Shown: positions 1 through 5,306, counted from the first letter of the stretch. The stretch is DNA of 6,042 nt from JBBTCX01 sp038043045 (GCA_038043045.1 JBBTCX010000170.1:1-6042); one strand, 5' to 3'. Translations and numbers: made by a program. Notes: generated by a model from the sequence alone, not told the origin.

Positions 1-1111
1 CATCATTTCCACAAATGAGCGTACCATCCGCCGCGTATTCGAGAGCGTGAATATCCACGTGAGGAGGCGTCACGTTTTGATAAAATCCTCCGCCGTCGGT
101 CGATCGAAGCACGGTCAGCCCACCGATCAATAACGTTTCCGGATCCGTCGGATGCACCACGACCGCGCTCAAATACCAGCCGTAAGTGGCCTGCATCGAC
201 CCCGGACCGGTTGGCGACCATGTCAGCCCGGCGTTGTCACTGCGATACAAGTCCAACGTAGCTCCCCCGCCACCCACCGAATCGCAGGGAAGTGTAATCA
301 ACGCGTAGAGTCGCATCGAATCAGCCGGAGCAATCGCCAAAGAATGTCTTCCCATCCCCGATGGAAGCCCGCCGCCCAACAAACTCCACGAATCTCCAGT
401 GTCGATCGATTTGTACACGCCGTTTTGTGCATGACCGAAGATGTGACCGATGGCGGCATAAAGAATATTCGCGTTCGCGGGGTCCATGATTAAATCGGTG
501 GCCGCTACGGAAGGCAAACCGTTCGTAAGTTGCGTCCACGTGTTCCCGCCGTCGAGTGAACGATATACGCCCACTGGATCATCCCGGCGTGGATGGTTCT
601 TGGCTGCGGTTTTGGCGGGGAATCCCCCGGCGTTTCCGATCGCCGCGTAGACCCCTTGGCTATCGGAATGCGACACGACAATCCGCGAAAAAGTTCGACC
701 GCCGAAAGTGTCAACGCCTAGCACTTGCCAGGTGTCCCCACCGTCGGTGGACTTGTACAACCCAAGACCGTAAAGACTGTGGTTGGCATAATTCGCTTCA
801 CCCGATCCGGCGTAAAGAACGTCGGAATTGTTGGGATCCATCGCCAATGCGCCGATCGCGGCCGTGGGAAGTTGATCGGTCAGCGGTGTCCACGTCACCC
901 CGCCGTCCAAGGTCCGCCAAACACCACCGCTGGCCCCGGCGGCGAAGAATCGATTGGGGTCAACCGGATCAGCAGCGACCGCGGACACACGTCCAGAGTA
1001 CGGCCCCGTACTGATGGGTTTTGGACCCAACTCCGTCCACGCCGCACCCCTGCTACATTCCGCCAAGACCTGAGCGACGACCCATGCACCGAATAGGAAT
1101 GACCCCTTCAT
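1..1111 (-). CDS. Secreted Asp-box (BNR / sortilin-like) beta-propeller protein, 3' end beyond the window
   Basis: The minus strand is open from the ATG at 1111 to the left edge, giving 370 codons with no stop. The N-terminus (MKGSFLFGAWVVAQVLAECS) looks like a Sec signal peptide, with cleavage probable near residue 24, so the product should be exported. At least five Asp-box motifs follow: TLDGGVTW (67-74), STDGGDTW (121-128), SLDGGNTW (185-192), SIDTGDSW (235-242) and SDNAGLTW (291-298), with a degenerate STDGG at 337-341. Each is preceded by a DPxxxxxLYAG-like strand, as in sialidase, VPS10/sortilin and YCF48-type propellers. Such proteins bind or cleave glycans or act as secreted propeller scaffolds; the visible part shows no sialidase catalytic set, so no enzyme activity is claimed. 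The start is supported by GAGGAG at 1120-1125, 8 bases upstream. It overlaps the upstream DUF4198-like gene as ATGA, implying translational coupling. The C-terminus, often a sorting or anchor domain in large propeller proteins, is not visible. Confidence 0.9.
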   Translation of the reverse strand, partial: MKGSFLFGAWVVAQVLAECSRGAAWTELGPKPISTGPYSGRVSAVAADPVDPNRFFAAGASGGVWRTLDGGVTWTPLTDQLPTAAIGALAMDPNNSDVLYAGSGEANYANHSLYGLGLYKSTDGGDTWQVLGVDTFGGRTFSRIVVSHSDSQGVYAAIGNAGGFPAKTAAKNHPRRDDPVGVYRSLDGGNTWTQLTNGLPSVAATDLIMDPANANILYAAIGHIFGHAQNGVYKSIDTGDSWSLLGGGLPSGMGRHSLAIAPADSMRLYALITLPCDSVGGGGATLDLYRSDNAGLTWSPTGPGSMQATYGWYLSAVVVHPTDPETLLIGGLTVLRSTDGGGFYQNVTPPHVDIHALEYAADGTLICGND

Positions 1112-1941
1112 GGCCGATTCTCCTCAGCTTGGGTCGTACCTTCAACCTCGAAAACCAATTCCGCGACAATACGAACGCGGTCCACGACCCGCTCATGTCG
1201 AATCAACCACAGACCGGGCCGCTTGATAGGAATGTTGGCCGCACCGACGGAATCCGTCGTCGTTTCGTGTTTCGAACCATCCGGGGCATAGGCCACCACC
1301 GACGCCGAAATGGCTTTCTCGTAGTCCACAAACACGCGAATCGGCAAATCGTCCCCCGGGCGAAGCACCGCCGGAGAAATCATCGGGACAATTTCGAACC
1401 GCTGCCCCACCTTCGCCGTAACTCCGGGGTCCTTTGGGGTGGATTCCCCTTTTCTGGCCTCTCCGACGATACGAACAATACGCTTCGTGCACTGCGTTAC
1501 GTGTCGCCAAGTGTCACTTCTTTGCACGCCATCCGAAGGTCCGTAGCAAACCGCCACGAGCCCAAAACCAGATTCCTCAAAGGTATAGTCCACCGTGTTC
1601 TGCTTCGGAGATGTTATCCGCACCGGAAGATTCCGTTGTTTCGTCACCTCCCGCACCGTACATTGACCAATGTTCAGGTGCGACCAAACCGGTTCGTCGG
1701 GAATGTTCAGTGTGAACCGAACCGGCTGTTTCGCGGTAGGACGAATTACCTGCGCCGCGCTTTCAGAGGTAATTTGCAACAAGGGCTGAGGGGATTCAGC
1801 CCCTTGAACAACAACAGTCCCCACCAGGGTCATGATCAACCCGAGCCAGCAACTCCGTATTCCGCCGCCATGTGCGATCAACGCCCGTACCGCGAAAACC
1901 TGTGAAGTTCGACGGATGACCTGAACCAATTTCAATCCCAT
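1108..1941 (-). CDS. Exported DUF4198-like protein (277 aa)
   Basis: This is a 277-residue protein with a basic N-terminus, a hydrophobic segment at about residues 31-46 (CWLGLIMTLVGTVVVQ) and a likely signal peptidase site just after (VQGA/ES), so it is probably periplasmic. The C-terminal part, about 180-268, resembles DUF4198: a strand ending in ISPAVLRPGDDLPIRVFVD, then a variable-strand segment, a TTTDSVGAANIPI turn and a PGLWLIR strand. DUF4198 proteins are periplasmic beta-sandwich proteins often linked to nickel or cobalt uptake. No metal transporter is adjacent here and no His-rich N-terminus is seen, so a metal role is only possible. A GTG six bases further upstream (1947) could extend the frame by two residues, but GGAGG at 1949-1953 lies 7 bases from the ATG at 1941 and only 1 base from the GTG, so the ATG is chosen. 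The last four bases overlap the propeller gene, and the two form an operon. The family call is by eye from the C-terminal pattern. Confidence 0.8.
   Translation of the reverse strand: MGLKLVQVIRRTSQVFAVRALIAHGGGIRSCWLGLIMTLVGTVVVQGAESPQPLLQITSESAAQVIRPTAKQPVRFTLNIPDEPVWSHLNIGQCTVREVTKQRNLPVRITSPKQNTVDYTFEESGFGLVAVCYGPSDGVQRSDTWRHVTQCTKRIVRIVGEARKGESTPKDPGVTAKVGQRFEIVPMISPAVLRPGDDLPIRVFVDYEKAISASVVAYAPDGSKHETTTDSVGAANIPIKRPGLWLIRHERVVDRVRIVAELVFEVEGTTQAEENRP
1120..1125 (-). promoter_or_regulatory. Shine-Dalgarno site of the propeller gene, inside the upstream gene
   Basis: GAGGAG lies 8 bases before the ATG at 1111 and within the last codons of the DUF4198-like gene (the Glu-Glu of its C-terminus). 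With the ATGA overlap, this suits reinitiation by ribosomes finishing the upstream gene. Confidence 0.7.
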
Positions 1942-1948
1942 ACCCACG

Positions 1949-1953
1949 CCTCC
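1949..1953 (-). promoter_or_regulatory. Shine-Dalgarno site that decides the DUF4198-like start
   Basis: GGAGG on the minus strand lies 7 bases before the ATG at 1941. It sits too close to the alternative GTG at 1947 (1 base) for that codon to be used. Confidence 0.7.
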
Positions 1954-1972
1954 AAAATCAATTCACAGGCAT

Positions 1973-2001
1973 AGTCTAACCCATTCCAATGTCTCTCGCA
2001 A
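1973..2001 (-). promoter_or_regulatory. Candidate sigma70-type promoter for the DUF4198-like/propeller operon
   Basis: On the minus strand, TTGCGA (1996-2001) and TAGACT (1973-1978) are separated by exactly 17 bases; each matches the consensus at four of six positions. The expected transcript start, near 1966, would leave a leader of about 24 bases containing the GGAGG site of the ATG at 1941. This compact geometry is what supports the call; the boxes alone would be modest evidence. Confidence 0.45.
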
Positions 2002-2114
2002 AGAATTGCCGCTTCGCTACCAACCCACACTTCCAAACAACCGTTGCAAAACTTGAATCCCACGCCGGCGCGTGATATGTCCTATCAGTCGATTGAACGA
2101 ATGCACCCTGCCGA

Positions 2115-2120
2115 AAGGAG
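2115..2120 (+). promoter_or_regulatory. Shine-Dalgarno site of the SMR-like gene
   Basis: AAGGAG lies 6 bases before the ATG at 2127, with good complementarity and spacing. It fixes the start at the ATG rather than at any codon further upstream. Confidence 0.7.
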
Positions 2121-2126
2121 AATTCC

Positions 2127-2576
2127 ATGCGGTTTGTCGCGGCCCTTATCCTGGCCTTGATCCTAAATGCCATGGCCAACCTCTGCATGAAAATTGGCAT
2201 GAAGACCGTACATTCATCCGGCGGTCTTTTCGTGGACGGAGTTTTTCCCGCCATCCGAAAAGTGACCGGAAATGGTACCCTTTTGATCGGATTGACCTGC
2301 TTTGCCCTCAATGCGGCCTTGTACATGTACGCACTTCAAAGCCCCAAATTGAAAATCAGCGTCGCCTATCCCATCATGGTAGGCGGCGGGTATGCGTTAA
2401 TCGCCATCGTGGCCCGACTACACCCCTCCCTTGCCGAGGTCCTTTCCTGGAGGCAGATATTGGGTGTAACGATTGTGTTTGTCGGAATGATTCTGATCAC
2501 ATCCACATTGGGCCAAGATGTTACCCTTCCTCAACCATCGGAAGGACTTGCAAAGCCAACGAGTTTACACAGTTGA
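2127..2576 (+). CDS. SMR/EamA-like small four-helix membrane protein (149 aa)
   Basis: The product has four predicted membrane helices at about residues 3-21, 50-70, 77-97 and 108-127, the layout of the small multidrug resistance (SMR) branch of the drug/metabolite transporter superfamily. The first helix aligns without gaps to EmrE (my recollection of that sequence): MK at 21-22 matches EmrE MK 21-22, but the essential proton/substrate-coupling Glu14 is Asn14 here. Helix 3 carries SVAYPIMVGGGYALIA, close to the AYAIWSGVG segment of SMR proteins; the AYP form also recalls ArnE/ArnF-type members, which lack Glu14 as well. It is longer than EmrE (about 110 aa), with a longer loop between helices 1 and 2 (about 23-49) and a polar C-terminal tail (128-149). 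A canonical proton-driven multidrug exporter is therefore unlikely; lipid-linked or other substrates are possible but not shown. The start has AAGGAG at 2115-2120, 6 bases upstream. It appears monocistronic, because the next gene has its own promoter. Confidence 0.85.
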   Translation: MRFVAALILALILNAMANLCMKIGMKTVHSSGGLFVDGVFPAIRKVTGNGTLLIGLTCFALNAALYMYALQSPKLKISVAYPIMVGGGYALIAIVARLHPSLAEVLSWRQILGVTIVFVGMILITSTLGQDVTLPQPSEGLAKPTSLHS

Positions 2577-2577
2577 G

Positions 2578-2590
2578 CAATGTAACATTG
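2578..2590 (+). repeat. Perfect short palindrome after the SMR-like gene
   Basis: CAATGT and ACATTG are perfect 6-base inverted arms around a single central A, starting 2 bases after the SMR-like stop codon. There is no T-run after it and no room for a hairpin loop, so it is not an intrinsic terminator. It has the shape of a dimeric regulator site. A related TACATTGTA lies at 2676-2684, at the predicted start of the next transcript. Confidence 0.3.
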
Positions 2591-2643
2591 AAGCAACAGG
2601 GATCGTACAACGCTTGTTGAAACAAAAATTGAACGCACTATCC

Positions 2644-2671
2644 TTGACGTACACAAAAAGTTGTGTCTAAT
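2644..2671 (+). promoter_or_regulatory. Sigma70-type promoter of the winged-helix gene
   Basis: TTGACG (2644-2649, five of six consensus bases) and TCTAAT (2666-2671, five of six) are separated by 16 bases. The predicted transcript start is near 2678. This excludes the upstream in-frame GTG at 2663 as a start codon and gives a leader of about 80 bases before the ATG at 2759. Confidence 0.6.
2651..2666 (+). promoter_or_regulatory. Candidate operator: perfect inverted repeat in the promoter spacer
   Basis: ACACAA (2651-2656) and TTGTGT (2661-2666) form perfect 6-base inverted arms around AAAG. The element fills the whole spacer between the -35 and -10 boxes. A protein bound here would block RNA polymerase, so repression is the simplest reading. 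The binding protein is unknown; autoregulation by the winged-helix product is one possibility. Confidence 0.4.
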
Positions 2672-2695
2672 CACATACATTGTAGGAACGGGCTG

Positions 2696-2719
2696 GGCGT
2701 TGTGGGGATCGGCAACGCC
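2696..2719 (+). promoter_or_regulatory. Leader hairpin upstream of the winged-helix gene
   Basis: GGCGTTG (2696-2702) and CAACGCC (2713-2719) are perfect 7-base arms around a 10-base G-rich loop. It lies inside the predicted 5' leader, about 18 bases from the transcript start and 39 bases before the ATG. There is no U-tract, so it is not a terminator. It could stabilise the transcript or affect translation. I recognise no riboswitch family. Confidence 0.35.
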
Positions 2720-2758
2720 GCTGGCCGTGAAACATCGGTCCCGGAAAGAAATCCTAAG

Positions 2759-3271
2759 ATGGCTGGAAAAACCTCATCTCGTAGTCGTTCTCGTAAACAG
2801 AGGTCAAAAGGAAAGAGCTTGTCGCAGGAGAGTCGACTTCTCCCTGACAACTCAAATGGCGCCGCGAAACTTCTTTCGGACATGAAAAAATATCATGTGG
2901 AACTGGCCTCTCGCTGCCAAGCCATTCAAACCGAAATGAACGTGATTTCGCAATGTTTGGCAACCATGGGCGGCAGGAGTAGCGCCCCAGTCGTTCGTGC
3001 TCGTACAACGAAAATGGCTCCACGGGCTGGCTCGACGAACACGGCACCTCGCGGTCCGCGCGGCGTGGGCAACTCCCTGAAAGACTTTATTACCAAAGTC
3101 CTCACCGACGCCGGAGAAGCCATGCGGTTGAGCGAAATCAGCGAGGGCATCATGCTCGCCGGTTATCGCACCAGCAGCAAGAACTTACCCAATCAGGTCA
3201 GCATGGCCCTCGCCGATATGGCCCGAAGAAAACGATTACGCAAGTTATCCCGAGGATTGTACAGCCTGTAA
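2759..3271 (+). CDS. Basic coiled-coil/winged-helix DNA-binding-type protein (170 aa)
   Basis: Three parts are visible. Residues 1-20 are rich in Lys, Arg and Ser (SSRSRSRKQRSKGK). About 35-70 is an amphipathic helix likely to form a coiled coil (AKLLSDMKKYHVELASRCQA...). A Pro/Arg/Gly-rich linker (71-103) contains PRGPRG, loosely like an AT-hook core. Residues 106-170 look like a HARE-HTH-type winged helix: SLKDFITKVLTDAGEAMRLS, then a recognition-helix region (LPNQVSMALADMARRKRL), ending in the wing RKLSRGLYSL. HARE-HTH domains occur in restriction enzymes, RNA polymerase delta and chromatin proteins. A nucleoid-associated or regulatory role is inferred, not proven. An in-frame GTG at 2663 would add 32 residues but overlaps the -10 box and has no SD. 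The ATG at 2759 has GGAAAG at 2743-2748, 10 bases upstream, and a more sensible N-terminus. The MOSC gene follows after 46 bases. Confidence 0.75.
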   Translation: MAGKTSSRSRSRKQRSKGKSLSQESRLLPDNSNGAAKLLSDMKKYHVELASRCQAIQTEMNVISQCLATMGGRSSAPVVRARTTKMAPRAGSTNTAPRGPRGVGNSLKDFITKVLTDAGEAMRLSEISEGIMLAGYRTSSKNLPNQVSMALADMARRKRLRKLSRGLYSL

Positions 3272-3317
3272 TTCTTTGAATTCAGAAACGCGCTGAGTCA
3301 GGGAGATTGGTCTCCAC

Positions 3318-3788
3318 ATGTCCGGTTCCGATTTCCCTTGCTCAGGATTCATCCGCGGGCTGGCCCATCGGCGATCCAAACGGCAACCGATGGAGTTGAT
3401 CGATTGCGATACCGTCCAACTGGGGAGCGGTTTATTGACGGAGGGTGAAAGGCCGCGCCGCCGAGGTGTCACCTTCCTCTCCCAAGAAGCCTGGGAGGAA
3501 ACTTGTAGAGAAATCGGTGCGACCCTTCCCTGGACGATCCGCCGCGCAAACGTCCTCGTCGAAGGTTTGCCCCTCGGGTCGCTCATTGGTCGAACGATCG
3601 CTATAGGAGTCACAACCATTCTTGTTCATGGCGAAACGAAGCCCTGCGCCCTCATGGAACAGTCTCATCCCGGACTCCTCAATGCACTGGTCCCTGACCT
3701 TCGAGGCGGAGTCTTCGGTGAAGTCCTCCGCGGCGGAGTGATTACCGTGGGCGATCGGATCACCGTTATGGACGCTGGACCGGCGTAA
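3318..3788 (+). CDS. MOSC-domain protein (156 aa)
   Basis: Most of the 156 residues form a compact MOSC domain (molybdenum cofactor sulfurase C-terminal domain). Hallmarks are the opening FIRGLAHRRSKRQPMELID (11-29), VTFLSQEAWEE (51-61), RRANVLVEGLPLGSLIG (75-91), the conserved cysteine in ETKPCALME (Cys110) followed by HPGLLNAL, then RGGVFGEVLRGG and ITVGDRI near the end. Standalone MOSC proteins are thought to handle sulfur or molybdenum cofactor, or reduce N-hydroxylated compounds as in YiiM and mARC; the substrate here is unknown and no cofactor genes are adjacent. The GLEGDR-like segment common before the VTL strand is replaced by GLLTEGERPRRRG, so the member is divergent. The ATG at 3318 has only a distant GGGAG (3301-3305, 12 bases), but the domain starts right after it, so the start is reasonable. 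It may be cotranscribed with the winged-helix gene. Its last 23 bases overlap the 3' end of metF on the other strand. Confidence 0.88.
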   Translation: MSGSDFPCSGFIRGLAHRRSKRQPMELIDCDTVQLGSGLLTEGERPRRRGVTFLSQEAWEETCREIGATLPWTIRRANVLVEGLPLGSLIGRTIAIGVTTILVHGETKPCALMEQSHPGLLNALVPDLRGGVFGEVLRGGVITVGDRITVMDAGPA

Positions 3789-4686
3789 CAGGAGTCCGCG
3801 AAAATGACTCCGAGCTAAGATTTGCTTGGATGAGTTGATAAATAGCCCGAGTCGCGGTCGATCGGTTCAAGGTGTAGAAATGAATCCCAGCCACTCCTTC
3901 CCGCAGCAGGTCAAGACATTGTTGCGTGGCATGATACATTCCTATGTGGCGAACCGCCTCCGCGTCGTCCTCCACCGCCTCGATCTTGCGGCGTAGTTCT
4001 TCGGGCAAAGATGCCCCGCACATTTGCGTAAAGCGTTTCACCTGTTTTACGCTGAGTATGGGCATGATCCCCGCAAGAATTGGGACCTGAATTCCTCGTC
4101 GATCGGCCCGCTCGCGAAAGCCCTGGAACAATCCATTATCAAAAAAAAGTTGGGAAATAAGAAAATCCACACCGCAATCGACCTTCTTCTTGAGATGGTC
4201 GAGGTCTTGATCGATCGCCGCGGCCTCTGGATGCCCCTCCGGATAACACGCCGCACCAATACACACTTCGGAACGGCGGTCTCGAATGAACGCCACCAAT
4301 TCATCAGCATGAGAAAATCCGCCTTCCGTTTGAACAAAAGCGGATTCACCCGGCGGCGGATCGCCCCGTAACGCCAAAATGTTATCAATCCCCCGAACGC
4401 GGAGATCATCCACGATCGCCCCGATTTCACCGCGTGTCGCACCGACACAGGTGAGGTGGGCCATGCTTTCGATGCCGATGTCTGATTTGATCCGCGCGAC
4501 CAACTCCAGCGTTTTCGACCGCGTGCCACCACCGGCCCCATACGTGACCGAAACATACGTAGGGGCCAGCGGTTTTAGAGATTCTATCGTTCGATACAAA
4601 TCCCAAAAACCAATGTCGTCCTTCGGCGGGAAGAACTCGAACGACAGCGTTGGCGTTCGCTGGTCAACTAAATCGCGGATCCGCAT
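3766..4686 (-). CDS. metF: Methylenetetrahydrofolate reductase MetF (306 aa)
   Basis: This FAD enzyme reduces 5,10-methylene-THF to 5-methyl-THF, the methyl donor for methionine synthesis; it acts in the cytoplasm. All family landmarks are present: SFEFFPPK (15-22) with the catalytic Glu17 (E. coli Glu28), VSVTYGAGGGTR (45-56), HLTCVGAT (77-84), NILALRGDPP (102-111) with the FAD-linked Asp109, YPEGHPEA (148-155), FLISQLFFDN (175-184) with folate-site Gln179, PILAGIMPI (202-210) and GIHFYTLNR (267-275). The length is close to E. coli MetF (296 aa), plus a short polar tail (about 290-306) that lies in the overlap with the MOSC gene. The frame stays open upstream to 4800, but that stretch is the tRNA-Tyr gene read as protein, so the start is the ATG at 4686. 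No SD site precedes it; the tRNA 3' end is only 14 bases away. metF is probably expressed from the tRNA-Tyr transcript. Confidence 0.97.
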   Translation of the reverse strand: MRIRDLVDQRTPTLSFEFFPPKDDIGFWDLYRTIESLKPLAPTYVSVTYGAGGGTRSKTLELVARIKSDIGIESMAHLTCVGATRGEIGAIVDDLRVRGIDNILALRGDPPPGESAFVQTEGGFSHADELVAFIRDRRSEVCIGAACYPEGHPEAAAIDQDLDHLKKKVDCGVDFLISQLFFDNGLFQGFRERADRRGIQVPILAGIMPILSVKQVKRFTQMCGASLPEELRRKIEAVEDDAEAVRHIGMYHATQQCLDLLREGVAGIHFYTLNRSTATRAIYQLIQANLSSESFSRTPVTPVQRP

Positions 4687-4700
4687 GAAATTGATGCAAC

Positions 4701-4783
4701 TGGGCGCGGAAGGATTCGAACCTTCGTAGGCTTGCGCCAACGGGTTTACAGCCCGTCCCCTTTGGCCACTCGGGCACACGCCC
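4701..4783 (-). tRNA. tRNA-Tyr (anticodon GTA)
   Basis: An 83-base cloverleaf with a long variable arm (class II) folds fully. The acceptor stem pairs GGGCGTG with CGCGCCC, with one G-T wobble. The D arm contains CCCGAGTGGCCAAAGGG. The anticodon stem is ACGGG/CCCGT around the loop CTGTAAA, with anticodon GTA at 4747-4749. The variable arm has a GGC/GCC stem capped by GCAA. The T arm is GAAGG-TTCGAAT-CCTTC, and the discriminator is A. CCA is not encoded; the sequence continues GTT. The gene closely resembles bacterial tyrT. It lies directly upstream of metF. Confidence 0.97.
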
Positions 4784-4989
4784 CGTACATCCATTACCAA
4801 ACGACCGCGAGCCGATCCTCACGCGCCAACCGAGAGCTCGTTCAGCACTCCAGACGCCACGCAATCGTCACGCCCAAGTCGCCAAACCCCAAGCGGGGAC
4901 GGAGTATCCATTCATCGGCCACGGGGATTCTACACCTTAAACACCCCCGTGCAACGCCGCCAAAGTTTCCAACCCCGCCAAATCTCACC
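4784..4989. other. Leader/upstream region of tRNA-Tyr, no gene seen
   Basis: This stretch lies between the tRNA and the last mini-ORF. No ORF with a credible product is visible on either strand. It holds the candidate tRNA promoter (4927-4954) and a minor CCCC/GGGG 4-bp hairpin at 4887-4898. If that promoter is used, the tRNA primary transcript has a 5' leader of roughly 135 bases that RNase P must remove. Confidence 0.5.
4927..4954 (-). promoter_or_regulatory. Candidate promoter for tRNA-Tyr-metF
   Basis: On the minus strand, TTGCAC (4949-4954, three of six consensus bases) and TAGAAT (4927-4932, five of six) are 16 bases apart. A closer GGTAAT (4/6) just before the tRNA has no acceptable -35 box. 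The site is plausible but leaves a long tRNA leader, so it is tentative. Confidence 0.35.
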
Positions 4990-5073
4990 TCATGCGGTCT
5001 GGACAAGAAAATCAAATAGAAAAAACATCACCGCTAAGACCAAACCCGCGACCAGTGCAAAAATTGATGGCAC
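4990..5073 (-). CDS. Mini-ORF 3: 27-aa single-helix membrane peptide candidate
   Basis: A GTG start at 5073 and TGA stop at 4990-4992 enclose 27 codons. The peptide begins MPSIFALVAGLVLAVMFFLF and ends DFLVQTA, so nearly the whole of it is one hydrophobic helix with a single Asp near its end. GAGGAG at 5083-5088 lies 9 bases upstream, a strong SD site. It is the third of three similar mini-ORFs in a row on this strand, 68 bases after the previous stop. Hydrophobic peptides of this size include KdpF, CydX and type I toxins; I see no convincing match to any. A different frame across this region gives a longer 68-residue ORF, but it lacks an SD site and has mixed composition. Confidence 0.42.
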   Translation of the reverse strand: MPSIFALVAGLVLAVMFFLFDFLVQTA

Positions 5074-5141
5074 TTGAAGAATCTCCTCTGATACCTAACC
5101 GATAATCAAATTCGCTTGACCCGCGACCCGGTTTTCGCTTT

Positions 5142-5237
5142 TTATCCCGTTGTTTCGAGAGCGGGAAAAACCGCAAAGAATAGCCCATCGATCCCAAAGC
5201 CAATCCAAACGAGAACACTAAGAATCTGATTAAACAC
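5142..5237 (-). CDS. Mini-ORF 2: 31-aa membrane peptide candidate
   Basis: A GTG start at 5237 and TAA stop at 5142-5144 enclose 31 codons. The peptide begins MFNQILSVLVWIGFGIDGLF and continues FAVFPALETTG: one long hydrophobic stretch with an Asp in its middle and a polar end. GAGGA at 5245-5249 is 7 bases upstream. The opening MFxxIL pattern is shared with mini-ORF 1, and the DNA of the two starts is also similar (TGTTT then ATTCTT at the same offset), hinting at duplication. No family is recognised. Confidence 0.4.
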   Translation of the reverse strand: MFNQILSVLVWIGFGIDGLFFAVFPALETTG

Positions 5238-5306
5238 TCTGGAATCCTCGCCCTTTCACGTGGACCCGACCCTTCTTAAGACCGCGGATGGCCCCTAATC
5301 CAATAC

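Noticed and set aside
3..1089. Several short ORFs on both strands across the propeller gene
   Set aside because: The continuous minus-strand frame with repeated Asp-box motifs explains the whole stretch; the others are shadows, some in its neighbouring frames.
1021..1905. Long plus-strand ORF (294 aa) opposite the DUF4198-like gene
   Set aside because: It is an Arg/His/Pro-rich antisense reading of two well-supported minus-strand genes, with no SD site and no domain.
2053..2081. TTGAAT-17-TATGTC as promoter of the SMR-like gene
   Set aside because: The -10 box matches only three of six consensus bases; a promoter is expected in this gap but this one is not convincing.
2073..2087. TGATA-TGTCC-TATCA inverted repeat in the divergent gap
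   Set aside because: Arms of five bases are expected by chance in a gap of this size; no second copy was seen.
2072..2620. Plus-strand 182-aa ORF overlapping the SMR-like gene in another frame
   Set aside because: Cys/His/Arg-rich composition, no SD site and no family; the 149-aa frame has an SD site and four clear helices.
2663..2758. GTG start extending the winged-helix protein by 32 residues
   Set aside because: The GTG overlaps the promoter -10 box, lies upstream of the predicted transcript start and has no SD site.
3791..3811. Inverted repeat GGAGTC/GACTCC just after the MOSC stop
   Set aside because: Six-base arms, a 9-base loop and no T-run on either strand; it lies within metF coding sequence, so I do not call a terminator.
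4687..4800. N-terminal extension of MetF to 4800
   Set aside because: That segment is the tRNA-Tyr gene and its flank read as protein; the family N-terminus begins at the ATG at 4686.
4664..4864. 66-aa minus-strand ORF over the tRNA
   Set aside because: It is the typical frame-shadow of a tRNA gene and carries no independent coding signal.
5012..5218. 68-aa minus-strand ORF spanning mini-ORFs 2 and 3
   Set aside because: No SD site at its start and a mixed hydrophobic/basic composition; the mini-ORFs each have an SD site and coherent hydrophobic products. It remains an alternative if the mini-ORFs fail.
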